A stretch of 49,504 nucleotides of DNA from CADEFX01 sp050260355 (GTDB lineage Bacteria; Pseudomonadota; Alphaproteobacteria; Rhizobiales; Hyphomicrobiaceae), in NCBI GenBank assembly GCA_050260355.1, contig JBLNBZ010000061.1, forward strand, positions 1 through 49,504. The letters are read 5' to 3'. Position numbers and translations under genes: made by a program. Shown here one piece after another: positions 25,366 through 32,961 of the stretch (position 1 is its first letter; every line of letters starts with the position of its first letter). Under the pieces are notes generated by a model. That model did no database searches and had not been told where the DNA came from. It worked only from the letters and a program-made list of their open reading frames with translations.

Positions 25366-26224
25366 AAAATGCAGCCTTGGCGATCTGGCACAGGCGATAG
25401 CCGCCAACGAAGGCACCGATGCTGATGACGAACATGACCGCCACGATCTGCCACGGGGGCAGCGTGTTCAGCAGGATGAGGCTTTGTGCGCTGATGACGA
25501 AATAAGAGAGGGGGTTGAGATAAATCACAGCGGCAAGTGAGCCGGGGATCATGCTTGGTGTATAGGCGATGGGCGTGAGCACCGAGAGCATCATGACGGC
25601 GTAGGTAATGAGCTGCTGGATATCGCGGAACAACAGCGCCACCAGCGAAAGCACCCAGCAGATACCCGCCACGAAGATGATCTCCAATATCGCGACCACG
25701 GGGACTAACAGCCAAGTGGGAGATACCGAGCTGAAGGCCAGGTCGCCGAGGAGCAGAATGCACAGCCCGACGGGCATGGTGACGCTTGCCACGAGGACGC
25801 TCCGCAGCGGAATGAGCTCGGCTGGAAATACGGTGTTGAGCAGCAAATGCTTGTTGGAGACGAGCGACAGTGTCCCCGCCGAAAGCGCAGAGGAAAATGT
25901 CAGAAAAGGGACGAGACCCGCAAAGACGTAGAGGACGTACTCCGAAACGGTCATATCCAGCGGGCGGAACCGGAAGATCACGGCGAATGTCATGGCGTAC
26001 ACGGACAACATCATCAACGGTCCGAGCACGAGCCAGACCGCTCCGAGCACCGACCCGGCGTGCACTCCGCGAATCTCGGCTTGTGCCGTCCGATAGAGGA
26101 TTTGCCTGTGCTTATAGATCGTGCGGAAGGGCGCTAGCAGCAGCCCTTCCGGGGTGCGCGACTTTAGCCCGCCCTGCAAAAGCGCGGCGGTTTTGCCCGC
26201 TCCCCCAGTCACATTCTCGGCCAT
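25352..26224 (-). CDS. ABC transporter permease (Wzm type)
   Basis: An ABC-2 type permease of 290 residues with six predicted membrane spans and the family motif around LGAVWLVLGPLMMLSVYAMT. It pairs with the overlapping Wzt-type ATPase to move lipid-linked polysaccharide across the inner membrane. A cytosolic N-terminal tail of about 45 residues precedes the first amphipathic stretch FRTIYKHRQILYRTAQAEIR, as in other Wzm proteins. The ATG at 26224 is chosen; the 11-residue extension to 26257 has no domain support. The regulator gene ends 67 bases before it. Confidence 0.92.
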   Translation of the reverse strand: MAENVTGGAGKTAALLQGGLKSRTPEGLLLAPFRTIYKHRQILYRTAQAEIRGVHAGSVLGAVWLVLGPLMMLSVYAMTFAVIFRFRPLDMTVSEYVLYVFAGLVPFLTFSSALSAGTLSLVSNKHLLLNTVFPAELIPLRSVLVASVTMPVGLCILLLGDLAFSSVSPTWLLVPVVAILEIIFVAGICWVLSLVALLFRDIQQLITYAVMMLSVLTPIAYTPSMIPGSLAAVIYLNPLSYFVISAQSLILLNTLPPWQIVAVMFVISIGAFVGGYRLCQIAKAAFYDLA

Positions 26225-26291
26225 GCTACCCCCATCCGGGTGAACCCTCATCCGCATTGGGATGCATTTGGGTGGCGTACCAGTCGTTGCA

Positions 26292-26936
26292 TCATGCCAC
26301 GCCCCTCCTCGCGCGTGTCTGTCCGATGCCCAGCAGCGAAGGCACGAGGACCCGCTCCGCGCTAAAGCGCGCGACTGCGTTCTCGTAAGTCTCGCGCGCC
26401 GTCTTTAGCTCGGTCACGATGACGGCGTCGATTCGGCCTGAGACTGCATCGAACGAACGTGCGACGGGATAGCCGACAAAGCGAGAAAGCGATGCGTCCC
26501 CGTCAACAACGGCGACGACCTCGACCCCGCTGTCAACGGCACAGATGATGGCGATCTCGGCGAGGTCGGAAACGCCGGCCAGCACCACACGCTTCACGCC
26601 GCGGGCGCGTGCCTCGGCGAGAAGCGCCGCGCAGTCTGTTTTCGCCGCGCGGAAGAACGAGAATGAGTAGGACAGATATTCGAAGGTCAGCCGCGTCTTC
26701 TCAGACAGGCCCCGCGGTGTGATATAGTAGGCATAACCTCGAGCCGGAGCCTGCTTGACCTTAAGCAGGCCCTTTTTCACGCAGCGTTTGAGGTAAGCGT
26801 TGACAAGGCCGAGAGCGATGCCGAGCTCGGCGGCAAGGTGGCGCTGCGATTGGTAGCCGTTACGCTCCACGGACTCGAGGAGGCCCAGCATGGTGCGAGC
26901 GTTCTCGGCCTGCCTGCGTTGCGGAGCTCCAGACAT
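26292..26936 (-). CDS. Winged-helix regulator with a Rossmann-like C-terminal domain
   Basis: A 214-residue protein. Residues 1-75 form a winged helix-turn-helix (NGYQSQRHLAAELGIALGLV, then NAYLKRCVKKGLLKVKQ), and the C-terminal half has a Rossmann-like fold (RVVLAGVSDLAEIAIICAVD and VEVVAVVDGDA) like the nucleotide or sugar-nucleotide sensing part of PglD-type proteins. This architecture recurs in polysaccharide loci as a local regulator, and could sense a nucleotide sugar (inference). It lies at the head of the minus-strand export operon, divergent to the wbpA-type gene. A 17-base palindrome 34 bases upstream may be its operator. ATG at 26936, with AAGGGGG upstream. Confidence 0.82.
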   Translation of the reverse strand: MSGAPQRRQAENARTMLGLLESVERNGYQSQRHLAAELGIALGLVNAYLKRCVKKGLLKVKQAPARGYAYYITPRGLSEKTRLTFEYLSYSFSFFRAAKTDCAALLAEARARGVKRVVLAGVSDLAEIAIICAVDSGVEVVAVVDGDASLSRFVGYPVARSFDAVSGRIDAVIVTELKTARETYENAVARFSAERVLVPSLLGIGQTRARRGVA

Positions 26937-27431
26937 GGATTCCGTTCCCCCTTGAGGTCACTCTTAGATCGTTCATGCGATGAACGTCAAGCCGACTCGG
27001 TCCGCAAATGGGAGCTGATGTACCGCAGAGCGTGTCGGCAATGTCACGCAGAACGTTCGGTTGACCGTGCTGGGCGCTCCAGCAGCGCGCTTTTCGGCTC
27101 GCGCAATACGATTTCGGGCGGTCGGCTGTGCCGCGCCGCAAATTTGAACTCTTGGAGTGTAAGGCCGCACCCACTCTCACCTCGCACTAGGACCGAGCGC
27201 GGGGGCACAAGCGTCTCACTCCGGCTGAAAGAATCGATCAGGCTGTCCAGCAAGCAATTCTCCCCAGCCGACAAGATCCTAGTGTGGGACGGCTTGATGG
27301 GCCGGCGGCGATACGCTATTCGGACGTCCGTGTTGTCGAGCCGCCCTCGATGCGACTCGGGCGATCCAAGGGTGGGGTTCGCTGCAGGCTATTGCCTGCG
27401 AATACTGTGTGGGTAGCTTGGAAAATTCCTT
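26937..27431. promoter_or_regulatory. Divergent control region between the export and amino-sugar operons
   Basis: A 495-base non-coding gap between the regulator (minus) and the WbpA-type gene (plus). It must hold the promoters of both divergent operons. The clearest element is the palindrome at 26970-26986. Small open frames inside, such as 27044-27274 on the minus strand, lack a good start and any recognisable domain. I could not place -35/-10 boxes with confidence. Confidence 0.6.
26970..26986. promoter_or_regulatory. Putative operator palindrome
   Basis: CGTTCAT-GCG-ATGAACG is a perfect inverted repeat with 7-base arms and a 3-base centre, 34 bases before the start of the winged-helix regulator. 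Position and symmetry fit an autoregulatory binding site for a dimeric winged-helix protein. Only one copy was seen in the divergent gap. Confidence 0.5.
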
Positions 27432-28799
27432 ATGAAGGAAGCAGGCAACTCGCCAGCCGCATCTCTCTCTGTCGCCGCGACCAAGTTCCTCGATCGCATT
27501 GAACGCAGGCAAGCGACGATCGCGGTCATTGGTCTCGGCTACGTGGGCTTGCCGCTGGTGGTGGGATTCCACGCCAATGGACTTTCGGTCCTTGGCATTG
27601 ACGTTGACGCAACCAAAGTTGCAGCGCTGACCGAGGGCCGCAGCTACATCAAGCATATCTCATCGGACCGCCTCGCCCCTCTGACGCGCGAAAGATTCGC
27701 GGCGACCACGGACTTCCGAGCGCTCCAAGAGGCAGATGCCATATTGATCTGCGTGCCGACCCCGCTGACGAAGCATCTGGAGCCCGACATGTCCTTCGTC
27801 GTCTCGACGACCGAGAACATGGCTCCGCACGTCCGAAAAGGTCAGCTGGTGGTGCTCGAGTCGACCACCTATCCCGGAACGACGCGCGAGCTCCTCGAGC
27901 CAATTCTCGAAAAGGGGAGCAAGCTGCGGGCGAACGAGGACTTCTTCGTGGCGTTCTCACCCGAGCGTGAGGATCCTGGCAATCCGGACTTCGACTCCTC
28001 GTCCATTCCCAAGGTCGTCGGGGCAGCGACACCCGATGGGGTCGCGATGGCGACGGCCCTCTATCGCGGTCTCGGCACGCGCGTCGTACCGGTCTCCTCG
28101 CCGGAGACTGCTGAGGCTGTCAAACTCACGGAGAACATTTTCCGTGCGGTCAACATAGCCATGGTCAATGAGCTGAAGCTCATTTACGACGCCATGGGCA
28201 TCGACATCTGGGAGGTTATCAAGGCGGCCGCGACCAAGCCTTTCGGCTTCATGCCCTTCTACCCGGGTCCTGGGCTTGGCGGCCACTGCATTCCGATCGA
28301 TCCCTTCTATCTCACTTGGAAGGCCCGTCAGTTCGGCATGACAACCCGCTTCATCGAGCTCGCGGGGCAGATCAACCGTAACATGCCGGCCCACGTCGTT
28401 AGCAAATTGACCGAGGCGCTCAGCAGCCGCCAGCAGCGGGCAATGAACGGAGCGCGCATTCTGCTTCTTGGTATTGCCTACAAAAAGAATGTGGATGACA
28501 TGCGGGAGAGTCCCTCGCTGGTCCTCATCGAGATGCTCGAGGCGCGCGGCGCGAAGGTGGATTATCACGACCCCTTCATTCCGGAGATCCCCATCACGCG
28601 CGAGCATGGCAACCTGGCGGGACGCAAATCGCTCGCGCTGACGCCGGGTGCGATCGCCGGCTATGATGCGGTGCTCATTGCCACAGACCACGACAACGTA
28701 GCCTACGACCTCGTCGTCAAGCACGCGCGCCTCGTCCTCGACACGCGCAATGCTTGTGCAAAGGCGGGACTCACTGACTCCAACATTGTGAAGGCTTGA
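27432..28799 (+). CDS. UDP-N-acetylglucosamine 6-dehydrogenase (WbpA type)
   Basis: A nucleotide-sugar dehydrogenase of 455 residues. The NAD site IAVIGLGYVGLPLVVGF lies near residue 34, ESTTYPGTTRE binds substrate, and the catalytic cysteine is in PGLGGHCIPIDPFYLTWKAR, the form seen in WbpA and related UDP-HexNAc dehydrogenases. It oxidises UDP-GlcNAc to UDP-GlcNAcA with two NAD+. The next genes encode the WbpB, WbpD and WbpE steps of the same pathway, which supports UDP-GlcNAc over other substrates. The ATG at 27432 has little Shine-Dalgarno match. The next gene begins two bases after the stop codon. Confidence 0.92.
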   Translation: MKEAGNSPAASLSVAATKFLDRIERRQATIAVIGLGYVGLPLVVGFHANGLSVLGIDVDATKVAALTEGRSYIKHISSDRLAPLTRERFAATTDFRALQEADAILICVPTPLTKHLEPDMSFVVSTTENMAPHVRKGQLVVLESTTYPGTTRELLEPILEKGSKLRANEDFFVAFSPEREDPGNPDFDSSSIPKVVGAATPDGVAMATALYRGLGTRVVPVSSPETAEAVKLTENIFRAVNIAMVNELKLIYDAMGIDIWEVIKAAATKPFGFMPFYPGPGLGGHCIPIDPFYLTWKARQFGMTTRFIELAGQINRNMPAHVVSKLTEALSSRQQRAMNGARILLLGIAYKKNVDDMRESPSLVLIEMLEARGAKVDYHDPFIPEIPITREHGNLAGRKSLALTPGAIAGYDAVLIATDHDNVAYDLVVKHARLVLDTRNACAKAGLTDSNIVKA

Positions 28800-28800
28800 A

Positions 28801-30453
28801 TTGGGCACGACTTCGACGAGCCGGGGCCATGGCCAGAGCGCGAGACCGCGGGTCGCGGTCATCGGCTGCGGCGGCTGGGGACGCAACCATGTGCGCAACT
28901 TCGCGGAGCTTGGTGCGCTTGATGCTGTCGTCGACCCCAATGTCGAAACGGCCAAAGCAATGGCCGGCCAGCACGGCTGCCGCACACTCACACAGGACCA
29001 GGCCCTGTCGGACCCCGCCATTGATGCTGTGGTAATCGCGGCCCCGGCCGGTCTCCACTACAGCATTGCCAAGGCCGCGCTGCTGCAGGGAAAGCATGCC
29101 TTCGTCGAGAAACCGCTGTCGCTTCGGGTCGCGGAAGCGGCAGAGCTTTGCCAACTGGCCGAACGACTCGATCGCCGATTGATGGTCGGCCACCTGCTCC
29201 AGTATCACCCTGCCTTTCTCGAGCTGAGGAAGCTTGTTCGCGATGGGCGCTTCGGGCGACTGCAGTATGTCTACTCAAATCGCCTGAACCTCGGAAAGAT
29301 TCGCCGAGAGGAGGATGTCCTGTGGTCGTTCGCCCCACATGACATCTCGATGATCCTTTCATTGGTCGGCTCCGAGCCGAGCGCGGTGCACGCCGAGCGC
29401 TCTCATCACCTTCACAAGACCATCGCCGACGTAACCATGCTGCATCTCGCCTTCCCGGGCGGCGAGCAGGCGCATGTATTCGTTTCCTGGCTGCACCCGT
29501 TCAAGGAGCAAAAGCTTGTGCTCGTCGGCAGCGAGGCCATGGCCGTCTTCGACGACACCCAGCCGTGGGAGCGCAAGCTTATCCTCTATCCGCACAACGT
29601 GGCCTGGAGAGACAGCATCCCGACGCCGCAAAAAGCGGAAGGTGTCCCAGTGAAGCTCGCTCAGTGCGAGCCGCTGGCTGAGGAGTGCCGGCATTTCTTG
29701 GAGTGCGTCGAGACCGGTGCAAAGCCGAGGACGGACGGACGAGAGGGTGTGCGGGTCCTCAAGGTGCTTGCCGCGGCGTCAGAGACACCATCGCGCCCGC
29801 ACGCCCCGGCCGGCTTGCCGGCAGCGCCAGGTAGGCTGGGTGGCGGGGGGCACCGGCGCGTCGAGGGCGAGCATCCCGATGCAATGATCCATGAGTCGAC
29901 GTATGTCGACGCGAACGTCAAGATTGGCGCGGGAACGCGCATCTGGCACTTCTCGCACATCCTCAGCGGAACCGCAATCGGCGACAGGTGCTCGCTGGGC
30001 CAGAACGTGGTCGTGGGACCGCGTGTCAAGATCGGCAATGGGGTCAAAATCCAGAACAACGTCTCGGTCTACGAGGGTGTCACGCTCGAGGACGAAGTCT
30101 TTTGCGGGCCCTCCTGCGTCTTCACGAATGTCAACAATCCACGCTCGGCGATCGAGCGGAAAAGCGAATTCCGCCCGACATTGGTGAGGCGAGGTGCCAG
30201 CATTGGTGCCAATGCCACTATCGTGTGCGGGCACACGCTCGGCGAGCACTGCTTCATCGCGGCAGGTGCAGTGGTCGCGAGCGACGTTCCTGACTATGCA
30301 TTGATGGCGGGGGTACCAGCCAGGCGAATCGGCTGGATGAGCAAGGCAGGCGCTCGCCTCGGACCTGATCTCATCTGCCCCATCGACGGAACACGCTACA
30401 GGGAGATCTCGAATGACCGCCTCGAGCCCACAGCCGAAAAAGACGGCGCTTGA
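28801..30453 (+). CDS. Fused 3-dehydrogenase and N-acetyltransferase (WbpB-WbpD type)
   Basis: One frame of 550 residues joins two pathway enzymes. Residues 16-328 form a Gfo/Idh/MocA oxidoreductase (RVAVIGCGGWGRNHVRNF, AFVEKPLSLRVAEAAEL, LMVGHLLQYHPAFLEL), matching WbpB, which oxidises C3 of UDP-GlcNAcA. A Pro/Gly-rich linker (about 329-360) leads to a left-handed beta-helix acetyltransferase from residue 362 (MIHESTYVDANVKIGAGTRI, then HTLGEHCFIAAGAVV and YALMAGVPARRIGWMS), matching WbpD. WbpD acts after the WbpE aminotransferase, so the fusion brackets that step. The TTG at 28801 is the first start after an in-frame stop, with GAAGG 6 bases upstream. The 3' end overlaps the aminotransferase gene by 41 bases. 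Confidence 0.9.
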   Translation: MGTTSTSRGHGQSARPRVAVIGCGGWGRNHVRNFAELGALDAVVDPNVETAKAMAGQHGCRTLTQDQALSDPAIDAVVIAAPAGLHYSIAKAALLQGKHAFVEKPLSLRVAEAAELCQLAERLDRRLMVGHLLQYHPAFLELRKLVRDGRFGRLQYVYSNRLNLGKIRREEDVLWSFAPHDISMILSLVGSEPSAVHAERSHHLHKTIADVTMLHLAFPGGEQAHVFVSWLHPFKEQKLVLVGSEAMAVFDDTQPWERKLILYPHNVAWRDSIPTPQKAEGVPVKLAQCEPLAEECRHFLECVETGAKPRTDGREGVRVLKVLAAASETPSRPHAPAGLPAAPGRLGGGGHRRVEGEHPDAMIHESTYVDANVKIGAGTRIWHFSHILSGTAIGDRCSLGQNVVVGPRVKIGNGVKIQNNVSVYEGVTLEDEVFCGPSCVFTNVNNPRSAIERKSEFRPTLVRRGASIGANATIVCGHTLGEHCFIAAGAVVASDVPDYALMAGVPARRIGWMSKAGARLGPDLICPIDGTRYREISNDRLEPTAEKDGA

Positions 30454-31606
30454 GAGACCCGAACCGATCGCCTTCATCGACCTGAAGGCTCAACAGGCCC
30501 GGATCCGTGACAAGATCGACCGCGCAATCGCGCGGGTTCTCGACCACGGCAACTACATCATGGGACCTGAAATCAAGGAGTTCGAGAGCGCGCTTGCAGC
30601 CTTCGCTGGCGCTCGGTTCTGCATTAGCTGCTCCAGCGGCACGGACGCGCTGCTGATGGTGCTCATGGCAAAGGGCATCGGCCCAGGTGACGCCGTCATC
30701 TGTCCGGCATTCACCTTCACGGCAACGCCGGAGGTCATCGCCTTGCTCGGCGCCACGCCCGTTTACGCCGATGTCGACGAGGACACGTTCAACCTCGATC
30801 CGGCAAGCCTCTCCCAAGCGCACGATGCCGCCATCAAGGCGGGACTTCGCCCCAAAGCCATCATCGCCGTCGACCTGTTCGGACTGCCGGCAGATTACGC
30901 CGCAATCGAAGCATTCGCCTCTGCCAACGGCCTTTGGGTATTGGCCGATGCTGCACAGAGCTTCGGCGCCTCGCACACTGGCCGCAAGGTCGGCACCTTT
31001 GGCACAGCGACCGCGACAAGCTTCTTTCCAGCAAAGCCGCTCGGCTGTTATGGCGACGGCGGCGCAATCCTGACTGACGATGCGGAGCTTGCTGCAAAGC
31101 TCGACAGCATACGCACGCATGGAAAGGGCACCGACAAGTATGACAACGTCCGCGTCGGCATCAATGGCCGGCTCGATACCGTGCAGGCCGCCATCCTGAT
31201 CGAGAAGCTCGCCATCTTTCCGGAGGAGATCGAGCTACGCCAGCACGCCGCCGAGCGCTATCAGGACCTCCTCGGCAATGTGAAAGGGGTGTCGCTGCCC
31301 CACGTGCCCGAGGGCTCGCGGTCGGTGTGGGCGCAGTACACATTGCGCGTGCCTGCAGAGGTGCGTGGGCCTGTCATGAAAGCCCTCGGCGAGATCGGCG
31401 TGCCGACCGCCATCTACTACCCCAAGCCCCTGCATCATCAGACTGCCTACCGCAATTTCCCCTATCCTAAGGAAGGGCTGGCGCGCTCAGAACGGCTCTC
31501 GACCCAAGTACTCAGCCTTCCCATGCATCCCTACCTGTCGGCTGACACTCAGGCGCGCGTGGCAGCCGGGCTCAAAGCTGCGCTCGAGGGACCCGGTCGG
31601 ATATAG
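30413..31606 (+). CDS. PLP-dependent sugar 3-aminotransferase (WbpE type)
   Basis: A DegT/DnrJ/EryC1/StrS aminotransferase of 397 residues. The PLP lysine is K208 in SFFPAKPLGCYGDGGA. Other conserved parts are AFIDLKAQQARIRDKID, CSSGTDALLMVLMAKGIGPG, DAAQSFGASHTGRKVGT and the GINGRLDTVQAAIL loop. By homology to WbpE it would aminate UDP-3-keto-GlcNAcA to UDP-GlcNAc(3N)A, with glutamate as donor. Its start lies inside the end of the fused WbpB-WbpD gene, so the three catalytic activities are made together. A 37-base gap separates it from the GT4 gene. Confidence 0.92.
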   Translation: MTASSPQPKKTALERPEPIAFIDLKAQQARIRDKIDRAIARVLDHGNYIMGPEIKEFESALAAFAGARFCISCSSGTDALLMVLMAKGIGPGDAVICPAFTFTATPEVIALLGATPVYADVDEDTFNLDPASLSQAHDAAIKAGLRPKAIIAVDLFGLPADYAAIEAFASANGLWVLADAAQSFGASHTGRKVGTFGTATATSFFPAKPLGCYGDGGAILTDDAELAAKLDSIRTHGKGTDKYDNVRVGINGRLDTVQAAILIEKLAIFPEEIELRQHAAERYQDLLGNVKGVSLPHVPEGSRSVWAQYTLRVPAEVRGPVMKALGEIGVPTAIYYPKPLHHQTAYRNFPYPKEGLARSERLSTQVLSLPMHPYLSADTQARVAAGLKAALEGPGRI

Positions 31607-31643
31607 ACTCGCCTCTTCGTAGGCATGATTGCGAAGGATAGCC

Positions 31644-32831
31644 GTGCCTAAAGCCAGCATCGTTATGGCGACGACGAGCAACCTTTCGGCGCTCAACGGG
31701 CCATCTATCCACTTCATCAATCTCGCGAACGAGCTATCACGCCTCGGGCACCCGATCTCCATTCTCATGCCGCAGCTGGAGGCGCCACTCGCGATTTCCT
31801 TCGACGCAGAGGTCCGACAAATCGGCAAGGGCAATGCGAGGCGTGTCGGCCTCCCGGCCACCTTATCCGCTGTTGGCATGATGCGAGCGATAAGCCGCAT
31901 TAAAGCCGACGTTCTCTACCTCAGGGCCTCGCCAGCCACGTTTCTCCTTGCGATCGCAGCCAAACGGCAGCCGAAGCTTGGCCTCGTCGTGGAGTACAAT
32001 GGCTGGCTGGCCGAAGATGCGAGCGTTCTCGGCTACCCGGCGTGGGCCTGCCGCCTGACGCGCTCACTCCAGCTTTCTGAGGCGCGCCAGGCTGACAGCA
32101 TCAGGGTCGTGACATCGGGATTGAAGTCGATACTCACCAGCTACGGCATCCCGGCTGAGCGGATCGCCGCCATCGGCAATGGCACGAGCACATCGGTGTT
32201 TCGGCCAATGAAAAAAGCGGAATGTCGAGCCAGCCTCGGACTCGAAGGAGAGGGACCGGTTCTCGGCTTCGTCGGCAATCTCTGGCCGGGCGTCGACTTT
32301 GCAACGCTCTTTCAAGCCCTCGTCTTGTTGCGAGCTAGTGGGCGCACAGCGCGCCTTCTCGTCGTCGGTGATGGCGTAGAGCGCCAGAGGCTCGAAGGCG
32401 AGGCAGCTCGTCTGTTGCCTGCCGGCGTCGTACGGTTCCTGGGCAGCCAGAAGCCGGAGGCCGCCGCAGTCGCCATTGGTGCATCTGATTTGGGCCTGGC
32501 CCCGTTTCTGCGCATCCGGAACGAGCGAGTGGGTCTGTCGCCGTTGAAATTGCGGGATTACGCGGCGGCTGGCCGGCCAGTCGTCGCCACCGAGCTTGGA
32601 GGCATCAATGAGCTCGCGTCCGAGCCATGGCTGTTCATGGCCGAGCCGGAAAACCCGCATGCACTGGCAAAGGCCATCGAACGCTGTCTCGACAGCGATC
32701 TGCCCGCATTGAACAGGCAGGCGCGTGCCTATGCGGAGGCCAATTTCTCGTGGGCGACCGTTGCCAAGTCAGTGAGCTCGCTGGTGTCCTGCGTGGCGGC
32801 TCCGCGCCTTGCGGCACAGGAACGGCACTGA
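31644..32831 (+). CDS. Glycosyltransferase family 4
   Basis: A GT-B fold enzyme of 395 residues. The N-terminal half has the SIHFINLANELSRLGHPISI acceptor-type opening, and the C-terminal half has PVLGFVGNLWPGVDFATLFQ, LLVVGDGVERQRLEGEA, and the donor loop LSPLKLRDYAAAGRPVVATE. It is not a close relative of the two GT4 copies on the other strand. The GTG at 31644 is chosen because GAAGGA lies 5 bases upstream; the TTG at 31629 lacks one. As the last gene of the plus-strand operon it is a candidate to add the diaminouronic residue. Confidence 0.87.
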   Translation: MPKASIVMATTSNLSALNGPSIHFINLANELSRLGHPISILMPQLEAPLAISFDAEVRQIGKGNARRVGLPATLSAVGMMRAISRIKADVLYLRASPATFLLAIAAKRQPKLGLVVEYNGWLAEDASVLGYPAWACRLTRSLQLSEARQADSIRVVTSGLKSILTSYGIPAERIAAIGNGTSTSVFRPMKKAECRASLGLEGEGPVLGFVGNLWPGVDFATLFQALVLLRASGRTARLLVVGDGVERQRLEGEAARLLPAGVVRFLGSQKPEAAAVAIGASDLGLAPFLRIRNERVGLSPLKLRDYAAAGRPVVATELGGINELASEPWLFMAEPENPHALAKAIERCLDSDLPALNRQARAYAEANFSWATVAKSVSSLVSCVAAPRLAAQERH

Positions 32832-32961
32832 TACCCGCCTCTTGCGCACAAACACATCGCGCCATTTGAGCACATCCGCAAAGCCTGGACAGACCATCCG
32901 GATCGATTCAACATCGATCCACGTCATCACTCTTAGTGGCTAACGCCCCAGCTCGCACAGC

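Noticed and set aside
27044..27274. 76-residue minus-strand frame in the divergent control region
   Set aside because: Starts at TTG without a clear ribosome-binding site and has no recognisable family.
27957..29021. 354-residue minus-strand frame
   Set aside because: It lies opposite the WbpA- and WbpB-type genes, which have full motifs; its own sequence shows no domain.
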